Below, piece after piece: positions 17,658 through 29,483 of a stretch of DNA of 64,000 nucleotides. The stretch comes from Paenibacillus sp. LS1 (GTDB taxonomy: Bacteria > Bacillota > Bacilli > Paenibacillales > Paenibacillaceae). Location of the stretch: positions 248,001 through 312,000 of the forward strand of contig NZ_JAPDOE010000004.1 of assembly GCF_026013365.1 (NCBI RefSeq). The letters are read 5' to 3'. How positions within the stretch are numbered: position 1 is the first letter of the stretch; each line of letters starts with the position of its first letter. The translations under genes were made by a program, and so were the position numbers. Below the pieces are notes generated by a model that saw nothing but the letters and a program-made list of their open reading frames with translations, searched no databases and was not told the DNA's origin.

Positions 17658-17783
17658 ATGTTGATTTTTTCAAAAAAAGTAGTGATGTTTTCTTCTATTG
17701 CTAAACAGACAGTTGTTAAGTAAAATAAACATATGAATAAGTACTCATATATTAATATATAGACAATATTGGAGATGATACAT

Positions 17784-18833
17784 ATGTATGATGTATTGGT
17801 TATTGGAGCTGGGCAAGCCGGCTTGGCAGCAGGTTATTACCTTCAACAGTCGGGGTTAACCTTTTTAATCGTTGACGCTGCCTCATCTGTCGGAGAATCT
17901 TGGCGTAAGAGGTACGATTCCTTGCGTCTTTTTACCCCGCGAATGTATGACGGGTTACCTGGAATGCCGCTTAGTGGAAATGAAAATGGCCTGCCAAGCA
18001 AAGATGAAATTGCAGATTATTTTGAAAGTTACGCCAAGCAAATGGATCTTCCTATAAAGTTAAACTGTTTAATCTCTCGTCTCTCGAAGCAAGATGAGGT
18101 GTACTATGCTGAAACCAATGATGGAATAATTGAAGCGCGCAATATTATCGTTGCGACGGGACCTTTCCAGACCAAGAATGTTCCTCATTTTGCGAAAGCA
18201 TTTTCTGAGCATGTGATTCAGCTTCATTCTTCAGAGTATAAAAATATCTCTCAATTGCTTCCTGGAACAACAGTAGTTGTAGGTGGAGGCAATTCAGGTG
18301 CCCAAATCGCCGTAGAATTAGCATCAGATGAACAACAAACGGTATACATATCCATAGCTCGAAATATTACCTTCAGGCCTTTGCATATCATGAAACGAAG
18401 TATATTCTGGTATTTTGAAAAGCTTGGCGTATTACGTGCAAGTGCAGATCGTATGGTTGGAAAATGGTTGCGAAATCAGCCTGAGTACGTCTATGGCTAT
18501 GAGTTAAAAAAATTGATGAACCAGGGAAAAGTTAACATGCGCCCACGTGCTGTAAATGCAATAGATGACCGCATCCAGTATGAGGATGGTAGTGAGACAC
18601 CAATAGACAATATTATCTGGGCGACTGGGTTTAAGCGAAATGATGGTTGGATCGATATCAATGCTGCTTTTGATTCCCAAGGTGTAATTATACACGAGAG
18701 AGGCGTATCATCGGTTGCTGGACTGTACTTTGTAGGACTACCTTGGCAAACATCCCGAGGTTCTGCATTGTTGGGATGGGTCAAGTACGATGCTCAGAGA
18801 ATCGTTAGCCATATCAAAGGTAAGTCACATTAA
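17784..18833 (+). CDS. FAD/NAD(P)-dependent oxidoreductase, flavin monooxygenase-like
   Basis: A 349-residue two-dinucleotide-fold flavoprotein of the CzcO/YhiN-type monooxygenase family. The FAD-binding GxGxxG is VIGAGQAGLAAG at residues 5-16. The second Rossmann motif VVVGGGNSGAQIAVEL near residue 165 would bind NADPH, and a late ATGF motif (IIWATGFKRNDGW) links the domains. Family members oxidise amines, sulfides or ketones, or act as oxidoreductases in metal or thiol stress. No substrate can be inferred. The ATG at 17784 follows GGAGATGA; an upstream in-frame ATG overlaps that site. Single gene, with codon use more AT-rich than the groE block. Confidence 0.85.
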   Translation: MYDVLVIGAGQAGLAAGYYLQQSGLTFLIVDAASSVGESWRKRYDSLRLFTPRMYDGLPGMPLSGNENGLPSKDEIADYFESYAKQMDLPIKLNCLISRLSKQDEVYYAETNDGIIEARNIIVATGPFQTKNVPHFAKAFSEHVIQLHSSEYKNISQLLPGTTVVVGGGNSGAQIAVELASDEQQTVYISIARNITFRPLHIMKRSIFWYFEKLGVLRASADRMVGKWLRNQPEYVYGYELKKLMNQGKVNMRPRAVNAIDDRIQYEDGSETPIDNIIWATGFKRNDGWIDINAAFDSQGVIIHERGVSSVAGLYFVGLPWQTSRGSALLGWVKYDAQRIVSHIKGKSH

Positions 18834-18979
18834 ACTATATAAAGTGATTGAAAGGTTATTCTGTCATCGTAGTGTCTGTGTAAATAACTTTAGTTCAACT
18901 TATATAGATTAGATATCAGGAATGATTAGCAAATATCATAACTCACATTTTTGGGTATATTCCTAAAAGGAGGGATATT

Positions 18980-19327
18980 ATGAAATTATTTAAACTGCCA
19001 TTGATTCTTTGTGTTATAGTGCTTGTATCTATTGTCTCAGCTTGTGGTGCGGATGATATAATCCGCGGAAAGAGCGATAACTGGAATATATCTCTTCAGA
19101 GATCGACAGGGATCTATACTATAACCTACATCGGTGATGAAAAGCGTATAAAGGATTTTGTGTTTGACCTTACTGGCAACAATTTATCACAACAGGGGAA
19201 ATCACTTGAAGAAGAAGGGGTACCGTTCACGATGTCGGGAACAATTACTGAGACGGAGAAAATGAAAAATCCGATTACCTTTAAAATGAGTTGGAACAAT
19301 CAGAGCGAGATTGTAACTTTTGAATAA
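18980..19327 (+). CDS. Small lipoprotein of unknown function
   Basis: A 115-residue protein with a type II signal peptide: basic MKLFK, a hydrophobic stretch and the lipobox VSAC with Cys at residue 22. The mature part (about 93 residues) has no recognisable domain; it is rich in beta-forming residues, with paired segments such as GIYTITYIG and ITFKMSWNN. AAAGGAGG ribosome site. It is followed 26 bases later by a 48-residue membrane peptide that may share its transcript. Membrane-anchored on the outer face. Confidence 0.75.
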   Translation: MKLFKLPLILCVIVLVSIVSACGADDIIRGKSDNWNISLQRSTGIYTITYIGDEKRIKDFVFDLTGNNLSQQGKSLEEEGVPFTMSGTITETEKMKNPITFKMSWNNQSEIVTFE

Positions 19328-19353
19328 CTCTCGCATGGTGGAGGTGTTCATCA

Positions 19354-19500
19354 TTGGATTTATGGCAACTATTAATCGCCTGGATATGCATTGTTTGTTG
19401 GATTGTCACTTACAAAGATAAGATAAGTAAATGGATATTTTACCCTGCATCGCTTTTTTGTATAGTGATCACTTTAATTTTTTGGCTTACTACTCAATAA
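19354..19500 (+). CDS. 48-residue membrane peptide
   Basis: A short reading frame that opens with TTG 7 bases after GGTGGAGGTG and encodes two hydrophobic segments separated by a basic turn (TYKDKISKW). The product begins MDLWQLLIAWICIV and ends IFWLTTQ. The good ribosome site, the close spacing to the lipoprotein gene and a terminator shortly after it support a real gene. The family is not recognised. It may be a small membrane partner of the lipoprotein. Confidence 0.5.
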   Translation: MDLWQLLIAWICIVCWIVTYKDKISKWIFYPASLFCIVITLIFWLTTQ

Positions 19501-19567
19501 AATAGGAAAATGTTAGATCAAAGACTGTGACTACTGAATTATCCAAAAAAGTACATACCACAGGTTG

Positions 19568-19596
19568 GGCCGTTCCTTCATGGAGCGGCCTTTTTA
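19568..19596 (+). terminator. Rho-independent terminator after the lipoprotein unit
   Basis: GGCCGTTCC-ttcat-GGAGCGGCC followed by TTTTT. Confidence 0.85.
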
Positions 19597-19616
19597 CCTT
19601 TTTAAACAATTGCATC

Positions 19617-20360
19617 TCATTTCGCAACAGTTATTTCAAAAGTAGAGTGCTCAGAATCCTGTACGCTGTAGCGATATTCCAATCCATTTCGAACTGTCGC
19701 CCCATCAAAATCAGACTGATTCACATCGCGATCCAATAGACCGATATCCTGGATGACATCTTGTGCATCGTTATACGTGTACTCATTATTGGTTGTAAGA
19801 ATGAGTGTGGCGATAGCGGTCAAGAAAATTCCACCCGTTGGTTCGCTCGTATCACCAGTTGCGTATAACCTGACTTCCTGTACGCTCTCATCTGCATTCA
19901 CTACACCAACCAAGTGCAATTCGTCATTGAATACATACTCGAAAGTGCCAGTGCCCTGCCTGGAAGAGTCTTTCATATCCAAGCGGGTAATACTCAAACC
20001 ATTCAGTCGATATTTGCCAACGGCGCCATTAAACTTGTTTTTAAATTCATTGGTAGTCATGTAGAGGCCAGAAAGTTTAATCTGGGGTGAAGAAGGCTGA
20101 TCTATTTCAAGCTGAGTAGAATTTGAAGATAAAGTCAGCATGCCATACAACCCTATTGAAGCAATCGCAAAACAGGCCGTCGTTAGAAAAATATATCTGA
20201 TCGGCAACCTATTGCCCTTCCTCATGGATAGGATCATCCATACAAGAAATACCAAGAAAGAAAGTAAGCCAAGAATTAAGATTATTGTAAAAAGATATTG
20301 CAAAGTCTCACCTCGTAATAGAGTAATCGCTGGTAAAAATCTTTCTTGCACCTCATTCAT
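19617..20360 (-). CDS. Membrane protein of unknown function
   Basis: A protein of up to 247 residues with two membrane segments (about 21-47 and 54-76) and an outward-facing C-terminal domain of about 165 residues that looks beta-rich. An in-frame TTG at 20303 (residue 20) is preceded by GAGGTGA and may be the real start, since the ATG at 20360 has only a weak site. I do not recognise a family. The C-terminal part (DGATVRNGLEYRYSVQ and others) resembles no catalytic domain. It is convergent with the lipoprotein unit. Confidence 0.65.
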   Translation of the reverse strand: MNEVQERFLPAITLLRGETLQYLFTIILILGLLSFLVFLVWMILSMRKGNRLPIRYIFLTTACFAIASIGLYGMLTLSSNSTQLEIDQPSSPQIKLSGLYMTTNEFKNKFNGAVGKYRLNGLSITRLDMKDSSRQGTGTFEYVFNDELHLVGVVNADESVQEVRLYATGDTSEPTGGIFLTAIATLILTTNNEYTYNDAQDVIQDIGLLDRDVNQSDFDGATVRNGLEYRYSVQDSEHSTFEITVAK

Positions 20361-20417
20361 TATAATGTTCCGTTGAAAAACTTCAAACTTATACTACTAA
20401 CCACTCCACAAAAAAAA

Positions 20418-20446
20418 GCACTGCTGGCGGTATGCCGGCAGTGCTT
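20418..20446 (-). terminator. Rho-independent terminator of lacZ
   Basis: An 11-bp helix (GCACTGCTGGC / GCCGGCAGTGC) is followed on the minus strand by a run of seven to eight T at 20410-20417. Confidence 0.9.
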
Positions 20447-20454
20447 GCTTGATG

Positions 20455-23607
<3,153 letters not shown>

Positions 23608-23700
23608 TCATTATAGAATTGAATTGATACTTAGAAAATAAAGAATATTGCCCATATATATCACAATATGAAACTAACGACGGAGAGAGTGGTGTACTGG

Positions 23701-24534
23701 ATGGATACCCGGATTTTTTTTGGTAAAACAGAAGAAGCTGCTCGCCTGCCGATCTATATGACCACGGTTGGTTACTGGGAACACCAATATGAAACCGAGC
23801 GTCCAGAGGGTTTCCCGGATTATCAGATCCACCAGATTATTCATGGTCAGGGGAGACTGATTATACAAGACGAAGAGTATATCGTCGGACCGGGTGACGT
23901 TTTTGTTCTGTACCCTGATGTCCCGCATCAATATATGCCCATCAGTGACCGCTGGGAGCTGGCGTGGGTCTCGTTTCAGGGGAGAGAGGCCAGTCAGCTA
24001 TTATCTTATGCGGGTATTACCGGTTCACGCGTATGCAGACTCAGGACAGCCACGCTGCTGCATGGCCTGGAGCAACTTCTGGTTAGAGGTGAGAATGGCG
24101 GTGATAAGGATTACGCAGATTACGATGTGGAGTGTTCCAAACAATTATATGCACTGTTGCTGGATCTGAAGCCACTACTCATCGTATCTGCCAACTATAA
24201 TGATGAACTGGAGCGATTGAAGCCTGTGCTGCGATATATTGCAGAGCATCTGGATCGTTCACTGTCGTTGAAGGAACTGGCCGATGTGGCGGTGGTGTCT
24301 CCTCAATATTTGTGCAGACTGTTTCAGAAGGCGCTCCATACCAGACCTGTATTTTACGTGAACCAGGAACGGATCAATCGGAGCAAACAACTCATGTTCA
24401 GTGAGAGAGAGCTACGAATCTATGAAGTTGCTGATCGGGTGGGCTACGAGAATGCCAGTTATTTCTGTGCGATGTTCAAAAGGCATACAGGTATGAGTCC
24501 GGAGCGTTTCCGCAAACTGCACGGACTGAATTGA
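23701..24534 (+). CDS. AraC-family transcriptional regulator, probable lacZ activator
   Basis: A 277-residue regulator with an N-terminal cupin ligand-binding domain (YQIHQIIHGQGRLIIQDEEY and GDVFVLYPDVPHQY) and two C-terminal helix-turn-helix motifs (LKELADVAVVSPQYLCRLF and IYEVADRVGYENASYF). This is the usual layout of sugar-responsive AraC/XylS proteins. The start was placed at the ATG after GGAGAGAG; a GTG nine bases earlier and an ATG at 23668 are alternatives, the latter without a ribosome site. The divergent position next to lacZ suggests it controls that gene in response to a galactoside. It is convergent with the next gene, with only 5 bases between the stops. Confidence 0.88.
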   Translation: MDTRIFFGKTEEAARLPIYMTTVGYWEHQYETERPEGFPDYQIHQIIHGQGRLIIQDEEYIVGPGDVFVLYPDVPHQYMPISDRWELAWVSFQGREASQLLSYAGITGSRVCRLRTATLLHGLEQLLVRGENGGDKDYADYDVECSKQLYALLLDLKPLLIVSANYNDELERLKPVLRYIAEHLDRSLSLKELADVAVVSPQYLCRLFQKALHTRPVFYVNQERINRSKQLMFSERELRIYEVADRVGYENASYFCAMFKRHTGMSPERFRKLHGLN

Positions 24535-24539
24535 TGGAG

Positions 24540-26594
24540 TTACAATTTCAATGCTCCACTTGCGGTAGGAGCAACAGAGTATACTTCACTTAAATGACAT
24601 GCCAGATACACCTTCATCCAACCTTCGGAATCGTTCAGATCAACACCTAGAATCTCCTCTATTTTGCGTAGGCGCAGGTACAACGTATTGGTATGAATAT
24701 GCAGACGTTCGGCTGTGGCTTGCACAGATCGATTCGCAGCAATGTAGGTTTTGAGTGTGAGTTCAAGCTCTCCTGATTTTTGCTGTTGAAGAGGGGACAG
24801 AATTTCATGGATGTAGTTCTCGATATCGGACGGTTCCTGATTCAAGAACAGCCGATTGATCCCGATTTCTTCGTAGAGCATCAGGCCCGCTTTGTTCTGT
24901 TTAAGCAAAAAGGACAACGAGCGTGTAGCCTCGTCATTGCTTTTGGACACATATTCAAGACCTTGATAAAGTCCACCAATGCCAATGGATAGGGCAGGGG
25001 TTTTGGAGGTGGTCCATTTCTCCACGGCCGTTTCCAGCCTGCTGATGATCCAGTGTCTGACCTTTGGCTCGGATGCAGCAGCCAGAATCGTAATTTTGTG
25101 ATGTGCACTGAACAATAGATGTTCACGGGTGCCCAGCTCCTTTTCAATAAATCCAATCAACTTGCGCACCCAATTTTCAGTTGTTTTCATATCAGGATGT
25201 TCCCCATAGAGCTGCAATTGAGCGACGAACAAGGACTGATGAGCTGGTAACTGAAAGCTGGAAAGTCGGGCTTCCAACTGCTGTGGTTCTCTATATTGCA
25301 CCAGATCGCTGAAGAAATCGTGGTTTTTCCGATAGGACATCTCGGTGAGTGAGTAGGTATTCACCATCTCCAGCATCACAATAGCTCCGCCTTGTTCCAA
25401 AATCACATGATCCAACTGACCTAACGGATGATCTAATTGGATGGCAAAACAGCCAAGCACCAGAGATCCATTCACAATGGGATAGAGGTAATAATTGCTA
25501 TGATCCGCTCCACCGGATAAGGTGATGGGGTTAAACTGACTGTCCAGAACGGTATAGATATCGAGCTCACTTAGCAAGACACTTTCCGGAATGATCGGGT
25601 ACCAGTCATTTCTCGCCATGTCCACATAATAGGTGGGAAGCTTCAGCATCGATCCAACCGTCTCAATGATATGTCCAAGGCTCACATGTTCAATGGAAAG
25701 TGCCGTGAATTGATTATGGATTTCATTGCGGCTAACGAGATATCGGTTCGTTTCCAGCAGTTCTGAATACATGGTGGCGTTGGAGATGGCAATGGCTGCC
25801 TGATCCGCAAATCCCTGCATCACATTCAGATCATGTGGAGCAAATCGTCTGTTTTGTTCAAATTGGTATACCAGCATCACCCCGATTTTGTGGGTATTCA
25901 TTGTCACGGGAACGGCGATCAGTCCTTTGGCCATAATACCGTCAGGCAGTGAACTTACAATGATATCCGCATTCTCCTGACTGACATTGCCCATATCTTT
26001 AAAGGCATCATCCGGTGTGCTGTACATTCGGCCAATGCCTTCCTCGTATACTTTTCCTGTAATGCCCTCATCCAGCTCGCCCTGATATTGATACACACTA
26101 TCCTGAAAACCGACCTTGGCTCTAGGAATCATCTTGCCAGAGTCCGGATCAACCATCATGAACAGTCCGCAGGAAAGGGAGGGGATGACATGCAGCGCAT
26201 TCTCCATGATTTTGAGTAACAAGTCGTTCAGCTCCAGGGAACAGGTCAGCTCCCGCAGTCCGGTCAACCATCGATCATTGTGTGCACGTTCCATCTCAAT
26301 CTGCTGCTTCAGCAGTCCTTCCCGAATCAAAGACTCCAGACGTTCACTCTGTAGCAGAGTAAGTTGCTTCTGGCTATCGATAACCACACGAATGTTGATA
26401 TTGGACAAAAAAACAAACGTATACCTGAGAATCTTCCAGGATGACTCAATCTGTTCTTGATCTGTATACTCAGGTACCTCTCCTTCACGCAGCCAGTTAT
26501 TCCACTGGAAATCATATTCATCCTTGATCCAGATTCCGTATGGAACAGACCCAAAGACTTGAACCATAAATGAGCGAACCGCTTCATGAATCAT
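24540..26594 (-). CDS. PucR-type transcriptional regulator with GAF sensor domain
   Basis: A 684-residue regulator. A GAF-like sensor lies around residues 135-290 (SCGLFMMVDPDSGKMIPRA, DLNVMQGFADQAAIAISNA). A middle region with a GGDEF-like CdaR fold follows (about 450-590), and the C-terminal PucR helix-turn-helix is YIAANRSVQATAERLHIHTNTLYLRL near residues 615-640. Such proteins (PucR, CdaR, AdeR) activate catabolic genes in response to small metabolites. The ATG chosen follows AAAGGAG with 8-9 bases; an upstream in-frame start lacks one. It is divergent from the amidohydrolase-transporter pair, which is its likely target. Confidence 0.85.
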   Translation of the reverse strand: MIHEAVRSFMVQVFGSVPYGIWIKDEYDFQWNNWLREGEVPEYTDQEQIESSWKILRYTFVFLSNINIRVVIDSQKQLTLLQSERLESLIREGLLKQQIEMERAHNDRWLTGLRELTCSLELNDLLLKIMENALHVIPSLSCGLFMMVDPDSGKMIPRAKVGFQDSVYQYQGELDEGITGKVYEEGIGRMYSTPDDAFKDMGNVSQENADIIVSSLPDGIMAKGLIAVPVTMNTHKIGVMLVYQFEQNRRFAPHDLNVMQGFADQAAIAISNATMYSELLETNRYLVSRNEIHNQFTALSIEHVSLGHIIETVGSMLKLPTYYVDMARNDWYPIIPESVLLSELDIYTVLDSQFNPITLSGGADHSNYYLYPIVNGSLVLGCFAIQLDHPLGQLDHVILEQGGAIVMLEMVNTYSLTEMSYRKNHDFFSDLVQYREPQQLEARLSSFQLPAHQSLFVAQLQLYGEHPDMKTTENWVRKLIGFIEKELGTREHLLFSAHHKITILAAASEPKVRHWIISRLETAVEKWTTSKTPALSIGIGGLYQGLEYVSKSNDEATRSLSFLLKQNKAGLMLYEEIGINRLFLNQEPSDIENYIHEILSPLQQQKSGELELTLKTYIAANRSVQATAERLHIHTNTLYLRLRKIEEILGVDLNDSEGWMKVYLACHLSEVYSVAPTASGALKL

Positions 26595-26727
26595 AACAAA
26601 CGTACTCCTTTTGTGTTCACATGGCAAAATGCTTACATATATAACATGATCTTCACTATGCTGTGTGATTTATATTTTGTATTGTGTATATCACCATAAT
26701 TAATATTAGAATGCTGTTGCTATCAAC

Positions 26728-26764
26728 AATGACATTATACATTTGCAACTTATATAATGTCATT
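26728..26764. promoter_or_regulatory. Symmetric overlapping divergent promoters in a 12-bp inverted repeat
   Basis: AATGACATTATA and TATAATGTCATT are perfect inverted repeats separated by 13 bases. On the plus strand they give TGACAT (26730-26735), 17 bases and TATAAT (26753-26758). By symmetry the minus strand reads the same TGACAT-N17-TATAAT (26762-26757 and 26739-26734). The region lies between the PucR regulator and the amidohydrolase, so one palindrome can hold two face-to-face promoters and a regulator site. Confidence 0.7.
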
Positions 26765-26819
26765 AACTTTAACACGATACAATTTCATCGTAGTACAACA
26801 GTAGAGAGGTGGAGTACAG

Positions 26820-28040
26820 ATGAGTCAAATTACTGCTTTTGTAGGTGCATTGTTGATTGATGGACAAGGTGGAGAACCTGTTTCCGATAGTGTGGTTCTG
26901 GTTGAGAACGGGAAATTCGTAGCTGCGGGCGCGAAGGCAACCGTTCCAATTCCGGAACATGCCGAGCTTGTTGATGTAACAGGCAAAACGGTGATGCCCG
27001 GATTAATCGATGCCCATGTCCATGTGCACGGGGCCAAAAATCTGAATATGGCTGCGGTGGCGCTGGAAGCCAATGAACTTCAGATGGGGAGAGCACTTCA
27101 GGATCTGCCGAAGCTGATCAACGCAGGCTTTACAACCGTCAGGGATGTCGGTAGCCATGTTGCTGTATATATTCGCGATCTGATCAAGGAAGGTGTGGTG
27201 AAGGGGCCGCGGATTAAAACATCCCGTCATCTGCTCTCTCAGACGGGTGGACATGCAGATATTCATATGATTCCAACGGAACTGAATATGTTCACTGTGT
27301 GTGATGGCGTTCCTGAAGTCATTAAGGCAACACGCACGCAGTTCCGTGAAGGGGCGGATTTCATTAAAGTGTGTTCCACGGGTGGGGTACTGTCGGAGAA
27401 AGATGACCCTCGCTGGTCGCAATTCCGCATGGATGAGCTGAAGGCGATCGTGTATGAGGCGGAAGCGGTACAGTCTTATGTAGCTGCACATGCGCAAGGT
27501 ACACAGGGAATCAAAAATGCGCTGGAAGCGGGCGTGCGCACCATTGAACACGGGATCTACATTGATGAAGAAGGCATTGGCATGATGTTGGATCAAAACG
27601 CGGTTCTGGTTCCAACTTTGGCCATTGTACATCGGATCATCAAAGAAGGGCATAAATACGGTGTTCCCGAATTTGGCATTCGCAAAGCCAAAAGTGTATA
27701 TCAAGAGCATATTGAGAACATGATTATCGCGCGTAAAGCAGGCGTCACCATTGCAGTAGGGACAGACTTCTGCACGTGTGCACCTGTTGAGCATGGGGGG
27801 AATGCGCTCGAACTTCGATTGCTTGTTGAAGATGTTGGATTTACGCCGATGGAAGCGATCGTAGCCGCAACGAGAGATGCGGCGAGAGCGATGCAGATGG
27901 AAGCGGAGATCGGTACGATTGAACCTGGCAAAGCTGCTGATCTGCTGGTACTGAATGTGAATCCGTTGACGGATATTGGTCTGCTCGAAAACACAGAGAA
28001 TATTGAACAGGTCTATTTATCAGGTGAACGCTTGAAATAA
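26820..28040 (+). CDS. Metal-dependent amidohydrolase (imidazolonepropionase/prolidase-like)
   Basis: A 406-residue amidohydrolase-superfamily enzyme. The metal-binding HxH is in PGLIDAHVHVHG (about residues 62-70), followed by GFTTVRDVGS, a His in QTGGHADIH, the catalytic region KVCSTGGVLSE (Lys as probable carbamylated ligand), AHAQGTQGI, TIEHGIYID and the Asp in GTDFCTCAPVEHGG. The C-terminal beta strand domain ends EPGKAADLLVLN. Relatives hydrolyse cyclic amides or dipeptides such as Xaa-Pro. The exact substrate is unknown. AGAGGTGGAG ribosome site. It is co-transcribed with the transporter 60 bases downstream, suggesting uptake and hydrolysis of the same compound. Confidence 0.88.
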   Translation: MSQITAFVGALLIDGQGGEPVSDSVVLVENGKFVAAGAKATVPIPEHAELVDVTGKTVMPGLIDAHVHVHGAKNLNMAAVALEANELQMGRALQDLPKLINAGFTTVRDVGSHVAVYIRDLIKEGVVKGPRIKTSRHLLSQTGGHADIHMIPTELNMFTVCDGVPEVIKATRTQFREGADFIKVCSTGGVLSEKDDPRWSQFRMDELKAIVYEAEAVQSYVAAHAQGTQGIKNALEAGVRTIEHGIYIDEEGIGMMLDQNAVLVPTLAIVHRIIKEGHKYGVPEFGIRKAKSVYQEHIENMIIARKAGVTIAVGTDFCTCAPVEHGGNALELRLLVEDVGFTPMEAIVAATRDAARAMQMEAEIGTIEPGKAADLLVLNVNPLTDIGLLENTENIEQVYLSGERLK

Positions 28041-28100
28041 AATAGATGGTTCTAGTGTACTGAACTGCACTGACAACATAGAGAATGGGGAGAAGCCACC

Positions 28101-29267
28101 ATGTTTAGTCAACCGATATATATCGCCACAGTATTACTTGTTATTTTAGCTATAGGGGAACTGGTTTCGATCTGGTCCAAAGCGCGAATTCCTTCCTTGC
28201 TTGTTATTCTGATCGGATATTTGCTGCTGAACTGGGCGGGGTTATTTCCCAAAGGAGCGGTCTCCAGCTCTGCTCTGACTGCGTTCGGGGCTCTCATGGT
28301 GGCTCCGCTGATTGTACACATGGGGACATTAATACCGCTGAAATTAATACGTTCCCAATATAAAGCAATACTGATCTCATTGTTTGCATCACTCACAGCT
28401 ACAGGTCTCATTTTGTTAATCGTATCCCCGTTCTATGGTTATCCTACGGCTGTTGCCGGATCAAGTCCGGTTGTCGGTGGCATTATCTCTTATCTGATCA
28501 CAACCACGAAGTTGCAGGAGATGAACCTGGGTCATCTGATTACAATTCCGGCTGTTATTCTGGGGATTCATTCCCTCGTGGGGATGCCGATTGCAACCAA
28601 TATGTTGCGCAGATATGCGTTAAAACTGCAGAAGCAGGGCGCTTTTGAGAACAAGGTTGCAGGAGAAGGCCAGGTAAACATTAAAGAAGCGAATGCCAAA
28701 ACATTCCTTCCACAGCGTTTCCAGACCGCACCTATCCTGCTGTTGCTCTTGTTCATTATGGGCAGTCTATCCATTTATCTGGGCAATGTAACAGGACTTA
28801 GCTACAGTATCTGGGCTCTATTGCTTGGGGTTCTAGGACATCTGATCGGATTGTTCCCATCTCGTATTCTGGATAAAGCAAGTACATCGGGAATTGCGAT
28901 GATAGGTCTGATCGTAGTCGTTATGACAAGTATGGAGTCGATCACTTTCGATGCGGTGGTGAGTTCCATTATTCCAGTGTTGTTCATTATCGCAATCGGT
29001 GTAGTTGGGGTGCTGATCGGTGGATTTGTTGGCTCCAAGCTGTTCAAATGGGACCCGCTCAAAGGTCTGCCTGTAGCATTGACTGCACTATTCGGTTTTC
29101 CGGGGGACTACATTATCTGTGAGGAAGTAAGCCGTTCGGTTGGACGTGATGAAAATGAACGCAAAGCCATCCTCGATGAGATTTTAACGCCGATGCTGGT
29201 AGGTGGATTCACAACGGTCACAACAGCATCCGTGTTGATTGCGTCCATACTGATCAAGACACTTTAG
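28101..29267 (+). CDS. Multi-pass membrane protein, probable carboxylate/amino acid transporter
   Basis: A 388-residue integral membrane protein with about ten to eleven hydrophobic segments and a cytoplasmic loop near residues 180-210 (LQKQGAFENKVAGEGQ). Notable are the glycine-rich stretch AVAGSSPVVGGIISYL and a late GFPGDYIICEEVSR. The layout recalls sodium:glutamate-type symporters, but no family is certain by eye. A GGGGAGAAGCC site precedes the ATG. It lies 60 bases after the amidohydrolase and probably imports that enzyme's substrate. Expression is likely under the divergent PucR regulator. Confidence 0.65.
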   Translation: MFSQPIYIATVLLVILAIGELVSIWSKARIPSLLVILIGYLLLNWAGLFPKGAVSSSALTAFGALMVAPLIVHMGTLIPLKLIRSQYKAILISLFASLTATGLILLIVSPFYGYPTAVAGSSPVVGGIISYLITTTKLQEMNLGHLITIPAVILGIHSLVGMPIATNMLRRYALKLQKQGAFENKVAGEGQVNIKEANAKTFLPQRFQTAPILLLLLFIMGSLSIYLGNVTGLSYSIWALLLGVLGHLIGLFPSRILDKASTSGIAMIGLIVVVMTSMESITFDAVVSSIIPVLFIIAIGVVGVLIGGFVGSKLFKWDPLKGLPVALTALFGFPGDYIICEEVSRSVGRDENERKAILDEILTPMLVGGFTTVTTASVLIASILIKTL

Positions 29268-29293
29268 AAAAATTGATGTTCTTTTCATCCCAA

Positions 29294-29332
29294 TTTCAGT
29301 TTCCATTAAGGTTGTGGAGGTAAGATAAGTCT
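29294..29332 (+). promoter_or_regulatory. Promoter region of small RNA candidate 1
   Basis: TAAGAT (29321-29326) sits 6-7 bases before the conserved RNA block, and the 36 bases 29294-29329 match the same region of copy 2 at 29 positions without a gap. A standard -35 is not clear at 17 bases (AGTTTC), so an activator may be needed. Confidence 0.5.
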
Positions 29333-29407
29333 TGTAAACCCCTTCTCGTGTTAAATAGATGTGTGACTGGCCCTATCGGATTGTCCTCCGGTAGGGCACT
29401 TTTTTTT
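29333..29407 (+). ncRNA. Putative small RNA 1 with C-rich single-stranded region
   Basis: About 75 nt between a promoter-like -10 element and an intrinsic terminator, with no reading frame. Bases 29330-29369 are identical, 40 of 40, to 32280-32319. The block contains AAACCCCTTCTCGTG, whose CCCCUU can pair with Shine-Dalgarno sequences. The terminator (GCCCTATCGGA-ttgtcc-TCCGGTAGGGC, T8) has different stem bases from the second copy but keeps its fold. C-rich antisense motifs are typical of Firmicute RsaE/RoxS-like sRNAs, but no family match is claimed. Confidence 0.65.
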
Positions 29408-29483
29408 CTTCATTTCTGTGGTTGATGGTATGATAGATGTATACATAATGTCTAGCCAACTCTAGTGATCGGAGGATGGAATT

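Noticed and set aside
27003-27794. 263-codon minus-strand frame inside the amidohydrolase gene
   Set aside because: It is antisense to a conserved metal-binding enzyme and has no recognisable domain or start signal.
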